In this document: piece after piece, positions 26,211 through 35,810 of the stretch | Numbering within the stretch: the stretch's first letter is position 1 | Layout of the letters: each line of letters opens with the position of its first letter | Assembly (NCBI GenBank): GCA_964620425.1 | Contig: CAZUGV010000005.1 | Coordinates: 62,001 to 126,000 of the forward strand | Source: DASXUG01 sp964620425 | Lineage (GTDB): Bacteria > Pseudomonadota > Gammaproteobacteria > Burkholderiales > Methylophilaceae | Reading direction: 5' to 3' | Length of the DNA: 64,000 nt | The notes under the pieces: model-generated | The model's database searches: none | Seen by the model: only the letters and a program-made list of their open reading frames with translations | What the model was told of the DNA's origin: nothing | Position numbers and translations under genes: made by a program

Positions 26211-27286
26211 TTGAGCGCAATCCTTTCCAACTCGTCCGCAATGGCTTGTGTGGCATTTGGTTTTGCTAATTTTTTTGCTGCAATCGCCATCGTTAACAAC
26301 TGCTCACGGTTTAAGTTTTGCAATAAACTCGCGAGGGATTGCGCGGTTAATTCTGTTTGTGGCAGATGAATGGCTGCGCCATTTGCGGCCATCCACGCTG
26401 CATTGTCGCGTTGATGCGAGGTGGTCGATACGACAAATGGCACGAGTACACTTGCCACGCCAGCCACAGCAATTTCGCTAACCGTAATTGCACCCGCACG
26501 GCATACAAGCAAATCCGCCTCGGCATAGGCACTTGCCATATCTTCAATAAATGCCTCTACTTTCGCCTCAACCCCTGCCTCGGCATAAACTTGACGCAAG
26601 GCCTCTATATGCTGTGCACCTGATTGATGAAACACGATGGGTCTGGCTTCTACAGGCAAAAGTGCTAACGCTTGCGGCAAGGTTTCATTCAATACTTTTG
26701 CTCCTAAGCTACCGCCGACCACCAATAACCGCAACGCACCCTGCCTGCCTGCAAAACGCGCTTCAGGCGCTGGTATGGCGGCAATAGCTGCACGCACAGG
26801 GTTGCCTGTCACCAGTGCTTTTTCACCCATTTGTTTGACATCTTCACCATCAAACCCAAACATCACACACGTTGCGGACGATGCCAGCGCTTTATTGGAA
26901 AGCAACAATGCCGCATCTGCATTCACTAACCCCATCGGTAAGTGACGTACTTTCGTCGCCCAACCTCCTGGCACAGTGACATAACCACCCATACCTAAAA
27001 TCACTTTGGGCGCTAATTGACCAATCACACGCCATGCTTTAACCGTTGCAGCCATCAATTTAAAAACACCTGTCACGCTGTGCATTAACCCTTTGCCACG
27101 CAAGCCAGAGAAGTTAAGCGTAGTCATCGCAAACCCTTTAGGTGGCACGAGCTTGTTTTCCATACCATGCGTGGTACCTAACCAATGCACTTGCCAACCG
27201 CGTTCGCGCATCGCTTCGGCCACGGCTAGCCCTGGAATCACATGCCCACCTGTACCTGCCGCCATAATCAGAAGGGTTTTGCTCAT
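26207..27286 (-). CDS. murG: UDP-GlcNAc:lipid I N-acetylglucosamine transferase
   Basis: MurG converts lipid I to lipid II at the inner face of the membrane. The 359-residue product has AAGTGGHVIPGLAVAEAM at the N-terminus, GMGGYVTVPGG, VVGGSLGAKVLNE (second glycine-rich loop) and the UDP-GlcNAc-binding VCRAGAITVSEIAVAG. Four-base overlaps with ftsW and murC place it in the same unit. Confidence 0.97.
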   Translation of the reverse strand: MSKTLLIMAAGTGGHVIPGLAVAEAMRERGWQVHWLGTTHGMENKLVPPKGFAMTTLNFSGLRGKGLMHSVTGVFKLMAATVKAWRVIGQLAPKVILGMGGYVTVPGGWATKVRHLPMGLVNADAALLLSNKALASSATCVMFGFDGEDVKQMGEKALVTGNPVRAAIAAIPAPEARFAGRQGALRLLVVGGSLGAKVLNETLPQALALLPVEARPIVFHQSGAQHIEALRQVYAEAGVEAKVEAFIEDMASAYAEADLLVCRAGAITVSEIAVAGVASVLVPFVVSTTSHQRDNAAWMAANGAAIHLPQTELTAQSLASLLQNLNREQLLTMAIAAKKLAKPNATQAIADELERIALK

Positions 27287-28443
27287 GCAGGCAACCCTTT
27301 CTGCAAGCGCCTATTCTCGTAATCGATTCTTAACACCACGGCTATCGCAATGCAGTTTGCCAAAATGCCGCTACCACCGAATGACAGCAACGGCAGGGTC
27401 AACCCTTTGGTGGGCAACAACCCCATATTCACGCCCATGTTGATAATGCCTTGTGCGCCTATCCATACGCCAATGCCTTGTGACAACAATGCTGAGAAGT
27501 AACGCTCATTGTTGATGGCTTCTTTGGCAATGCCGAAGCATCTAAAAACTAGCCAAGAAAACAGCCCGATGACTACAATCACCCCAATAAAGCCTAACTC
27601 TTCAGCAATCACTGCCAACAAAAAGTCAGTATGGGCTTCTGGTAAATAAAGAAGCTTTTCAACACTTGCACCCAAGCCCACGCCAAACCACTCGCCACGA
27701 CCAAATGCAATTAAGGCGTGTGATAGCTGGTAGCCCTTACCGTATGGGTCTTTCCAAGGATCCATAAAGCCAATCACGCGCTGCATGCGATAGGGCGAAC
27801 TCAGAATTAATCCGACAATCGCTACTGGCAATACTGCCAAGAGCGCGGCGAATATTTTGCCGTTAATTCCGCCCAACCATAAAATGGAGATAGAAATAGC
27901 AACGATCACGCTGAACGCGCCGAAATCTGGCTCACGCAATAGCAAAAAGCCAACAACCAGCATGACTGCCACCATCGGTAAAAAGCCACGGGTGATGCTA
28001 TCCATATGAGAGGATTTACGCACCGTGTAATCTGCCACGTAAATTGCCGCAAACAATTTCATAAATTCAGAGGGCTGCAAATTGATGATAAACAATGACA
28101 GCCAGCGGCGACTACCATTTACATTTTTGCCAATATGGGGAATTAACACTAGCGTGAGCAGCACCAACCCCAACACAAATAAGTAAGGGGCTAACTTTTG
28201 CCACACATAGATCGGGATTTGAAAAGTCACAAAGGCAGCCAGCAAGCCAATCAGCAAAAAGATTGATTGCCGCACTAAAAAGTAAGTGCTTTGATGGCCT
28301 GTCATTTTATCGGCTTCGGCTAGGGCGATTGACGCTGAATACACCATCACCAATCCCAGCCCTAATAAAATGAGCGTAACCCAAATCAAGCTTTGATCGT
28401 AGAGTGGGGCGCTAATTTTGTCGCGACTACTGAGTATGTACAT
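27283..28443 (-). CDS. ftsW: Peptidoglycan glycosyltransferase FtsW (SEDS family)
   Basis: FtsW polymerises lipid II at the septum together with FtsI. The 386-residue product is predicted to span the membrane about ten times. SEDS features seen are VYSASIALAEA, SRRWLSLFIINLQPSEFMKL, FLLLREPDFGAF, and AHTDFLLAVIAEELGF containing the catalytic-region acidic residues. It lies two bases after murD and overlaps murG by four bases. The neighbouring ftsI supplies its cognate transpeptidase. Confidence 0.97.
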   Translation of the reverse strand: MYILSSRDKISAPLYDQSLIWVTLILLGLGLVMVYSASIALAEADKMTGHQSTYFLVRQSIFLLIGLLAAFVTFQIPIYVWQKLAPYLFVLGLVLLTLVLIPHIGKNVNGSRRWLSLFIINLQPSEFMKLFAAIYVADYTVRKSSHMDSITRGFLPMVAVMLVVGFLLLREPDFGAFSVIVAISISILWLGGINGKIFAALLAVLPVAIVGLILSSPYRMQRVIGFMDPWKDPYGKGYQLSHALIAFGRGEWFGVGLGASVEKLLYLPEAHTDFLLAVIAEELGFIGVIVVIGLFSWLVFRCFGIAKEAINNERYFSALLSQGIGVWIGAQGIINMGVNMGLLPTKGLTLPLLSFGGSGILANCIAIAVVLRIDYENRRLQKGLPA

Positions 28444-28445
28444 CG

Positions 28446-29816
28446 TCAGTTAGCCTCCACCTGATGAAGCGACAATTGATGCACTGCCGCGACAAACACT
28501 TGTGCACGGTGGAGATAGTTTTTAAACATATCCAAACTTGCGCAAGCTGGAGAAAGCAAGACGGCATCACCCGCTTGCGCTACTCTTTGCGCAATCACCA
28601 CGGCTTCTGCCATATCGTGCGCATGATAAATCGGCACATTGGTACTTAACAGCGCCTGTTCGATTTGTGGTGCATCACGGCCGATTAACACTACGGCTCT
28701 TGTGTTATCTTTAACAGGCTTAGCTAAGGGTGAAAAATCTTGCCCTTTGCCATCACCACCCGCAATCAACACCACTTTTTGTTGCATGCCCGCGATTGCG
28801 GCACAGGTAGCACCAACGTTGGTGCCTTTGGAGTCATCATAGAAATGTACGCTGTCAATTTCTGCAACCCATTCCACGCGATGTGGTAAACCTTTAAACT
28901 CTTTTGCGGCTTGAATAATCGGGGCAAAACCCAACTCGATAGCACGACATAACGCCAAGCTTGCCAACACATTGGCGGCATTATGTAGACCAGATATTTT
29001 TAGCTCATCCATCGCTAGCAAGGTGTGTTGACCTTGTTTAAGTAACACACAACCATCGACAACTTCAACCCCATAATCATTCAAATCGTGCGTCATATTC
29101 AAACCGAATGTCACATGTGCGCGATTTGGCAGCGCCATACGCATACTGTAATCATCATCGCGATTCAGCACTTGTACGCCATCACCTGTAAATATGGTCG
29201 ATTTAATAAAAGCATATTCATCCATGCCATCGTGACGATCTAAATGATCTTCACTCAGATTCAGCATCACGGCGGCATCCGCATTTAGTGAGCGTGTTGT
29301 TTCTAGCTGAAAGCTGGATAGCTCCAACACATAAACATCGGGCGCATCCATCGTTAACGTATCAAGCACTGGCAAACCAATATTGCCTGCAACAATGGTG
29401 AGTAAACCTGCGGCTTCGCACATAGCACCGACCAACATGGTCACGGTGCTTTTGCCATTTGAACCTGTGATGGCGATGACTTTGCTATTGGCTGGTTTAA
29501 ATTGTGCAAATAATTCCACATCACCCACCACAGGCACACCACGCTGTATGGCCGCCTTAATAAGTGGCTCTTTGACTGATACACCAGGACTCACCACAAT
29601 CACTTCTGCCTGCGTAAACACTTCAGGTTTAAACGCGCCGAGATGCATACTGACATCAGGCATTTTTAATTTAAGTGCATCAATGTTTGGTGGCGCTTCA
29701 CGCGTATCTGCCACAGACAAACGTGCGCCTTGGCGAGCAAGCCAACGCAATGCTGAGAGGCCTGTATCACCTAGCCCCAGCACTAACACTTGTTTGTCTT
29801 TTAACGTGAGTTTCAT
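28446..29816 (-). CDS. murD: UDP-N-acetylmuramoylalanine--D-glutamate ligase
   Basis: MurD adds D-Glu to UDP-MurNAc-L-Ala. The 456-residue product has LVLGLGDTGLSALRWLA at the N-terminus, the P-loop AITGSNGKSTVTMLVG, SEDHLDRHDGMDEYA, and GLPHRVEWVAEIDSVHFYDDSKGTN with the conserved substrate-binding region. It lies five bases after mraY and two before ftsW. Confidence 0.97.
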   Translation of the reverse strand: MKLTLKDKQVLVLGLGDTGLSALRWLARQGARLSVADTREAPPNIDALKLKMPDVSMHLGAFKPEVFTQAEVIVVSPGVSVKEPLIKAAIQRGVPVVGDVELFAQFKPANSKVIAITGSNGKSTVTMLVGAMCEAAGLLTIVAGNIGLPVLDTLTMDAPDVYVLELSSFQLETTRSLNADAAVMLNLSEDHLDRHDGMDEYAFIKSTIFTGDGVQVLNRDDDYSMRMALPNRAHVTFGLNMTHDLNDYGVEVVDGCVLLKQGQHTLLAMDELKISGLHNAANVLASLALCRAIELGFAPIIQAAKEFKGLPHRVEWVAEIDSVHFYDDSKGTNVGATCAAIAGMQQKVVLIAGGDGKGQDFSPLAKPVKDNTRAVVLIGRDAPQIEQALLSTNVPIYHAHDMAEAVVIAQRVAQAGDAVLLSPACASLDMFKNYLHRAQVFVAAVHQLSLHQVEAN

Positions 29817-29821
29817 TTGTG

Positions 29822-30925
29822 TTATCTAACTTTCAAACTAGCTAAACCAACCAACACCAACATCATCGTAATAATCCAAAAACGCACAACAACTTGCGTT
29901 TCTTTCCAGCCTTTTTGTTCGTAGTGATGGTGCAATGGCGCCATCAAGAAAATGCGTTTTCCTTGCCCGTATTTTTGCTTGGTGTATTTAAAATAGCTCA
30001 CCTGTGTTGCCACCGATAAGGTTTCCACCACAAACACGCCGCCCATAATGAACAGCACTATTTCTTGGCGCACAATGACTGCAACCGTACCTAAAGCCGC
30101 ACCAAGCGCTAGTGCGCCAACGTCACCCATAAAAACCTCTGCGGGGTAGGCATTAAACCAGAGAAAACCTAGCCCTGCTCCAACCATAGCGGCACAAAAC
30201 ACAGCCAATTCACCCGCATGTGGAATGTAAGGAATCCCCAAATATTTTGAGAAATACAAATGACCTGACGCGTAAGCAAAAATCGCTAATGCACCCGCAA
30301 TTAACACAGTAGGCATAATCGCAAGCCCATCTAAGCCATCGGTTAAATTCACAGCGTTGCTGGTGCCCACCACTACAAAATAGGTCAGTAGAATAAAAGC
30401 CACCGCGCCCAAGGGCAGCACGGCATGTTTAAAAAATGGTACGACTAGAGTGGTTTCAGCTGGCACAGTAGCGGTCATCCACAAATAAATGGCGACGGAT
30501 GCACCCACCAAAGTTTGCCAAAAGTATTTTTCTTTGGCGGATAGCCCTTTTGGATTGCGATGTACCACTTTACGCCAGTCATCCACCCAGCCAACAATGC
30601 CAAAGCCTAAGGTTGTCGCCAGCACCACCCAAACAAATCGATTGCTTAAATCCGCCCAAAGCAAAGTAGATGCGGCAATTGAAATTAGAATCAACGCGCC
30701 ACCCATGGTCGGTGTACCAGATTTAATTAAATGTGTTTGTGGGCCATCATCACGCACAGACTGACCGACTTTATATTCAGTCAATTTGCGGATTAACCAA
30801 GGACCTAATGTGAGCGAGATAGCGAGCGAGGTCATAATCGCCAACACCGCACGCAAAGTAATATAGTTAAAGACATTAAACCCACGAATATCGTGTGCTA
30901 AAAACTGTGCGAGTTCGAGTAACAT
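29822..30925 (-). CDS. mraY: Phospho-N-acetylmuramoyl-pentapeptide transferase
   Basis: MraY transfers phospho-MurNAc-pentapeptide to undecaprenyl phosphate, forming lipid I. The 367-residue integral membrane protein has about ten helices and shows SGTPTMGGALILI, NAVNLTDGLDGLAI with catalytic aspartates, AEVFMGDVGALALG and the C-terminal MAPLHHHYEQKGW motif. It directly abuts murF with no spacing. Confidence 0.98.
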   Translation of the reverse strand: MLLELAQFLAHDIRGFNVFNYITLRAVLAIMTSLAISLTLGPWLIRKLTEYKVGQSVRDDGPQTHLIKSGTPTMGGALILISIAASTLLWADLSNRFVWVVLATTLGFGIVGWVDDWRKVVHRNPKGLSAKEKYFWQTLVGASVAIYLWMTATVPAETTLVVPFFKHAVLPLGAVAFILLTYFVVVGTSNAVNLTDGLDGLAIMPTVLIAGALAIFAYASGHLYFSKYLGIPYIPHAGELAVFCAAMVGAGLGFLWFNAYPAEVFMGDVGALALGAALGTVAVIVRQEIVLFIMGGVFVVETLSVATQVSYFKYTKQKYGQGKRIFLMAPLHHHYEQKGWKETQVVVRFWIITMMLVLVGLASLKVR

Positions 30926-32302
30926 TTATTGTTGCTCCTCATTATTGTGTGTGGTTAATTTTTTTGTCACTAAATGAACGACTCGTTCCATCCGCATAAA
31001 GCGCGAACCTTTTATGAGCACCGTAGTTTGTGCGTTGAGTTGCGGATTGATTCTAGCCGCAAGGGACTCAACGTCATCAAAATGCTGTCCACTCTGACCA
31101 AATGCATTAACAGCTTGAACACAAAGTTCACCTAAGGCGTATAAGTGGTCAACCCCAGCATTTTTGGCGTATTGACCAACTTCAGCATGCATGGCCGCGG
31201 CTTCTGCACCAAGCTCGCCCATATCCCCCATCACAAATATTTTCTTGCCACCCTGTGCCACCAGCACATCAATCGCGGCTTTCATGGATGTTGGGTTGGC
31301 GTTGTAACTATCATCAATGACCTTTGCGCCATTTACGCCCTGCATCATTTGCAAGCGCCCTTTTACACCAGCAAACTGTTCCAAGCCCTGCGCTACCGCA
31401 TCAAGACTGACACCCATTGCCAATGCCACACTCGCGGCGGCCAGTGCGTTGCGCACATTATGCAACCCTGCCGCTGGCAAATTGAACGCCAAGTGACCCA
31501 CAGGTGTTTTTAATGTAATTGCCGATGAATTAACATCCAATTGGTAATCCGCACTCACATCTGCGGTTGCTGTCAAACCAAAAGTCATTTGTTTGTAGCT
31601 AGCTGTCATTCCTCTCCAAAGCGGCGCGAAATCATCATCTGCATTAAAAATTGCCGTGCCATCGGCTGCCAGACCTTGATATATCTCGCCTTTTGCATGG
31701 GCGATTGCCTCAACAGAACCAAGTTCGCCAATGTGTGCAGTTCCCGCGTTGTTGACTAACGCTACTGTCGGGCGCGCAAGTTTAGTCAAATAACCAATCT
31801 CACCCGTATGGTTCATCCCCATTTCCAACACAGCATATTGGTGCTGACTACGCAGTTTGAGCATGGTTAGAGGCAAGCCAATATCGTTATTGAGATTTCC
31901 TTGCGTCGCTAATACTGCATCTGTATGTTGAGTTGCCGTGCGTAAAATGCTGGCGAGCATTTCTTTTACTGTAGTCTTGCCGCTACTGCCTGTAATGGCG
32001 GCAATCGGCATCTCAAACTTGCCGCGCCAGTAAGCCGCTAAATCACCTAGTGCCAATCTCGTATCGTTCACCAAAATACCCGCTCGCAGACCAGCTACCT
32101 CCTTGTGAACAAGTACACCAGCAGCGCCATGCTCAAACACTTGTTTGGCGTAATCATGTCCATCAAATTTTTCGCCTTGCAAAGCAACAAATAGCTGTTG
32201 CGTGGCCAAATTTCGACTATCTGTACCCACACTGGTAAAGAGCGCATCTTGACCAATTAACTGGCCGCGTGTCGCAATTGCGGCTTCTGAAAGGCGCATC
32301 AT
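30926..32302 (-). CDS. murF: UDP-MurNAc-tripeptide--D-alanyl-D-alanine ligase
   Basis: MurF attaches the D-Ala-D-Ala dipeptide to complete the UDP-MurNAc-pentapeptide. The 458-residue product has the N-domain DSRNLATQQLFVALQGEKFDGHD, the P-loop AITGSSGKTTVKEMLA, the NNDIGLPLTML segment and IDDSYNANPTSMKAAID. It overlaps murE by four bases. The substrate dipeptide is made by the linked ddlB. Confidence 0.97.
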   Translation of the reverse strand: MMRLSEAAIATRGQLIGQDALFTSVGTDSRNLATQQLFVALQGEKFDGHDYAKQVFEHGAAGVLVHKEVAGLRAGILVNDTRLALGDLAAYWRGKFEMPIAAITGSSGKTTVKEMLASILRTATQHTDAVLATQGNLNNDIGLPLTMLKLRSQHQYAVLEMGMNHTGEIGYLTKLARPTVALVNNAGTAHIGELGSVEAIAHAKGEIYQGLAADGTAIFNADDDFAPLWRGMTASYKQMTFGLTATADVSADYQLDVNSSAITLKTPVGHLAFNLPAAGLHNVRNALAAASVALAMGVSLDAVAQGLEQFAGVKGRLQMMQGVNGAKVIDDSYNANPTSMKAAIDVLVAQGGKKIFVMGDMGELGAEAAAMHAEVGQYAKNAGVDHLYALGELCVQAVNAFGQSGQHFDDVESLAARINPQLNAQTTVLIKGSRFMRMERVVHLVTKKLTTHNNEEQQ

Positions 32303-33738
32303 CCTGCAATTCCCTCTAACACTTGTTGCACCACTTCTGCATCGCTGAAATGATGTTTTACGCCCATAATTTCTTGATAATCCTCATGCCCTTTGCCCGC
32401 AATCAGCACCACATCTCCTGCATTGGCAGACTCAATCGCCAATGCAATCGCTTTTGCACGGTCTGGCTCAATCCTGTACGCACCCTTAGCGCCTGCAACA
32501 ATGTCTTGAATAATCTCTTCGGGTTTTTCAGTTCGTGGATTATCTGTAGTGATAATCGTTTGGCTTGCTAGTCTTGTAGCCACCTCGCCCATCAAGGCTC
32601 GTTTACCTTTATCGCGTGCGCCACCGCAACCAAACACACAAATCAGCTGACCATTAGTCTGGGCAGAAAGACTTTTCAATACATTTTCCAACGCATCAGA
32701 TGTATGCGCATAATCAACCACGACAATAGGTTTTTTGCCACCGCCATAGCGTTGCATGCGCCCTGGCACTGGTTGCAATCGCGCCATTACACCAATTGCT
32801 TGCGTCATTTTTACCTTAGATGCCATTAAGCACGCTAATACAGCCAGCAAGTTATACGCATTAAATCGACCAACAACTGGCACTTGTAAATACGCTTTTC
32901 CTTCTGGCGTAACCACTTGCATGCCAATGCCATAAGCCCCAAACTCCACATTCATACCGCGCACATCACCAGCACTTAACCCATAAGTCAGCACTTGCTT
33001 TCCCTTTTCTTTCAGGGATTTAGCAAGCCCAGCCCCAAAAGGATCATCCACATTAATCACCGCACAACTTAGCCCATCCCAATCAAATAGCTTGCTTTTC
33101 GCGGCGCCATAAGCCTCCATATCACCGTGATAATCTAAATGGTCACGCGTGAGATTGGTAAATAGAGCAATATCAAAATGTAGCCCATTGACACGCCCCT
33201 GATCTAACCCATGCGAAGAAACCTCAATGGCGACAGCTTTTGCACCTTTGCGTAAATACTCAGCCAACATGCCATGCAATTGCACAGGATCTGGGGTGGT
33301 ATTCAATGTTGCGGTTAATTCGCCAGCAAACCCATTACCTAAAGTACCGATGAGAGCAGTTTTACGTTCTAAGTTTGCAAATGCCTGTGCTATCCAATTA
33401 CTGCAGGTGGTTTTACCATTTGTTCCAGTAATCCCCACCATCCACATTGATTTTGAGGGTTGCGAATAAAACCCATCGGCAATATAACCCGCCTGATTAC
33501 GTAAGTTAATGACACTAATATTAGGAATGACCCACTCAGCGTTCCATACAAAACCCTGTTGTTCCCAAACGATTGCGGCAGCGCCATTTGCAATCGCTTG
33601 AGGTATATAAGTTCGACCATCAAGCATTTCACCTGGATATGCCAAAAATAGACTACCTGCTACCACCTTACGGCTGTCCGAACAAATATTTGTCAACTTA
33701 ACACCTTGTTCTACTAATTCAGATAACAGTTGACTCAT
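32299..33738 (-). CDS. murE: UDP-MurNAc-L-Ala-D-Glu--meso-diaminopimelate ligase
   Basis: MurE adds the third stem-peptide residue. The 479-residue product has the P-loop GITGTNGKTTCSNW, LTRDHLDYHGDMEAYGAAK, and the C-terminal DNPRTEKP motif, which in characterised MurE enzymes marks specificity for meso-diaminopimelate rather than lysine. Four-base overlaps with ftsI and murF couple it to both. Confidence 0.97.
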   Translation of the reverse strand: MSQLLSELVEQGVKLTNICSDSRKVVAGSLFLAYPGEMLDGRTYIPQAIANGAAAIVWEQQGFVWNAEWVIPNISVINLRNQAGYIADGFYSQPSKSMWMVGITGTNGKTTCSNWIAQAFANLERKTALIGTLGNGFAGELTATLNTTPDPVQLHGMLAEYLRKGAKAVAIEVSSHGLDQGRVNGLHFDIALFTNLTRDHLDYHGDMEAYGAAKSKLFDWDGLSCAVINVDDPFGAGLAKSLKEKGKQVLTYGLSAGDVRGMNVEFGAYGIGMQVVTPEGKAYLQVPVVGRFNAYNLLAVLACLMASKVKMTQAIGVMARLQPVPGRMQRYGGGKKPIVVVDYAHTSDALENVLKSLSAQTNGQLICVFGCGGARDKGKRALMGEVATRLASQTIITTDNPRTEKPEEIIQDIVAGAKGAYRIEPDRAKAIALAIESANAGDVVLIAGKGHEDYQEIMGVKHHFSDAEVVQQVLEGIAG

Positions 33739-35459
33739 ATGACCTCCTCCGCCTCAGAAGCTCCATCAGGCGGCAACACAACGTTGTCGTTTGGGGCATC
33801 ATGCGGCACCGCGAGTAAGCGCAAACTTGCCTCCATAATGCTAGCAAATACGGGCGCTGCTACCGTACCACCGTAGTATTGTCCATTGCTTGGCTCATCA
33901 ATCATGACTGCAATAATTAAACGCGGATTGGAAGCTGGCGCCATACCCACAAATGAAGATACATACTTCTCATGTGCATATCCCCCGGCAGCCACTTTAT
34001 GGGCAGTGCCAGTTTTTCCTGCTACGCGATACCCCATAATTTGCGCTTTAGGCGCTGTACCCCCTGGCTGCACCACCATCTCCAACATGTCTCTTACGTT
34101 TTGTGCTGTTTGTGCAGAAAACACCTGCTGCCCCACAGGACTCTCGTTCAGCTGAAGCAAAGACACTGGTCGTAACTCACCCGCATTTGCAAATACCGTG
34201 TAAGCCCGTGCAATTTGCAACAAGGTAACGCTAATGCCATGACCAAACGACATTGTGGCCTGCTCAATTGGTCGCCATGTTTTGTAGTTTCTTAAGCGCC
34301 CGCTGGACTCCCCAGGAAAACCAATATGGGTTGGCGAACCAAAACCCAACTGATTAAACTCATCCCACAAGTACTGCGGCTTAAGCGTTAATGCAATTTT
34401 TGCCGAACCTACGTTAGAGGACTTTTGTATCACCTGAGCAACACTCAACAACCCTTGTGGGTGTGAATCATGAATGGTGGCAGGGCCGATTGACAAAGTA
34501 CCAGGTGAGGTTTGAATCATAGTTTGAGGTGTATACGTACCAGACTCTAAAGCCGCTGCAATCGTCATAGGCTTCATTGTCGAACCAGGTTCGTAGGCAT
34601 CAATAATGGCGCGGTTACGTGAGCCGTCAGAAATTTTAATTGAATTATTTGGGTTATAACTTGGCAAACTCACCATTGCCAATACTTCACCACTTTTTGC
34701 ATCCAACACAACAGCCGTTGCAGCTTTAGCCTTATTTTCTTCAACGGCTTTAGAAAGCGCTCTAAACGCCAAATATTGCACCTTTAGGTCGATAGCCAAC
34801 TTAACGTCACGCCCCTCTTGCGGCACTTTTACAGCCTCTAAGTCCTCTACAATATGGCCTTGCCTATCTTTAATCACTCGGCGACTACCAGATTTACCTG
34901 ACAGCCACTCCTGATATTTTTGCTCAACCCCTGCATGTCCTTTTTCATCATCTCCAGTAAAGCCAACCAATTGCGCTGTGACCTCACCAGCTGGGTAATA
35001 TCGGCGATAACCTCGCTCTGTATAAATCCCAGGAATATTTAAAGCCATCACCTGTGCCGCCAACTCTGGCGAAATACGGCGTTTAAGATAAACAAACTCC
35101 TTATTTTGGTTCGCTAGCTTCCTGTTCATATCGGCTGACTTTACGCCCAATATGGCATTCAACTGCTTCAACTGCTCATTCGTCGCGACCACATCCGCAG
35201 GGTTTGCCCAAACTGATTCAACTGGCGTACTAATCGCCAACAACTCCCCGTTTCGATCTGTAATCATGCCGCGATGTGCTGGCAGTTTCAAAACGCGGCT
35301 ATAGCGTGCATCGCCCTCTTTCTGCAAAAAGGCTTTATGTGAGCTTTGCAAATACACTGCTCGCCCTATCAACACAGAAAAACCAAGCAATATGCCAATC
35401 AACAATAGCCGACGCCGCCACTCTGGCAACTTAACTATTTGTGGTTGAACAATTTTCAT
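33735..35459 (-). CDS. ftsI: Peptidoglycan D,D-transpeptidase FtsI (PBP3)
   Basis: FtsI cross-links peptidoglycan at the septum. The 574-residue class B penicillin-binding protein has a short cytoplasmic N-terminus, one membrane helix (about 17-35), the RGMITDRNGE dimerisation segment, and the active-site triad of motifs: EPGSTMKPM (SxxK), SSN in QKSSNVGSAK, and AGKTGTAHK. It overlaps ftsL by four bases. It would be a beta-lactam target. Confidence 0.98.
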   Translation of the reverse strand: MKIVQPQIVKLPEWRRRLLLIGILLGFSVLIGRAVYLQSSHKAFLQKEGDARYSRVLKLPAHRGMITDRNGELLAISTPVESVWANPADVVATNEQLKQLNAILGVKSADMNRKLANQNKEFVYLKRRISPELAAQVMALNIPGIYTERGYRRYYPAGEVTAQLVGFTGDDEKGHAGVEQKYQEWLSGKSGSRRVIKDRQGHIVEDLEAVKVPQEGRDVKLAIDLKVQYLAFRALSKAVEENKAKAATAVVLDAKSGEVLAMVSLPSYNPNNSIKISDGSRNRAIIDAYEPGSTMKPMTIAAALESGTYTPQTMIQTSPGTLSIGPATIHDSHPQGLLSVAQVIQKSSNVGSAKIALTLKPQYLWDEFNQLGFGSPTHIGFPGESSGRLRNYKTWRPIEQATMSFGHGISVTLLQIARAYTVFANAGELRPVSLLQLNESPVGQQVFSAQTAQNVRDMLEMVVQPGGTAPKAQIMGYRVAGKTGTAHKVAAGGYAHEKYVSSFVGMAPASNPRLIIAVMIDEPSNGQYYGGTVAAPVFASIMEASLRLLAVPHDAPNDNVVLPPDGASEAEEVI

Positions 35460-35764
35460 GGCGTAGCTCCAACTGATCCAGTTGCAACAGGCACACCAGC
35501 CTCTTTAGGAAAAACCAATTGAATTCTCTTTGCTTCAGGCACTTGCATATTCAAACTGTCACTTGCAACTTGCTCTAGACGGCTATGCATTGCCCAAGCA
35601 CTTTGCTCCAACTGCAACTGCCCCCATTCCACATCATATTGTTTAGCGGCTTCTTGTTGAATTTGCAGTTCCGAGTACAACTTGCGTGACTGATGTTGAG
35701 CCGTGACTGTGCCAAGCGCAGTCATCATTAACACCATAAACAACACCAAATTGAGTCTAGTCAT
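35456..35764 (-). CDS. ftsL: Cell division protein FtsL
   Basis: FtsL is a small bitopic divisome protein forming a complex with FtsQ and FtsB. The 102-residue product has an N-terminal membrane helix (LNLVLFMVLMMTALGTVTA) followed by a coiled-coil-prone region (HQSRKLYSELQIQQEAAKQ, then the leucine-zipper-like stretch) and a Pro-rich tail. Sequence conservation is low in this family; position between rsmH and ftsI makes the call firm. Confidence 0.93.
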   Translation of the reverse strand: MTRLNLVLFMVLMMTALGTVTAQHQSRKLYSELQIQQEAAKQYDVEWGQLQLEQSAWAMHSRLEQVASDSLNMQVPEAKRIQLVFPKEAGVPVATGSVGATP

Positions 35765-35810
35765 TTCGCCTTCACCAACAAACCTTCAACTTACACACAC
35801 TAAACTACAT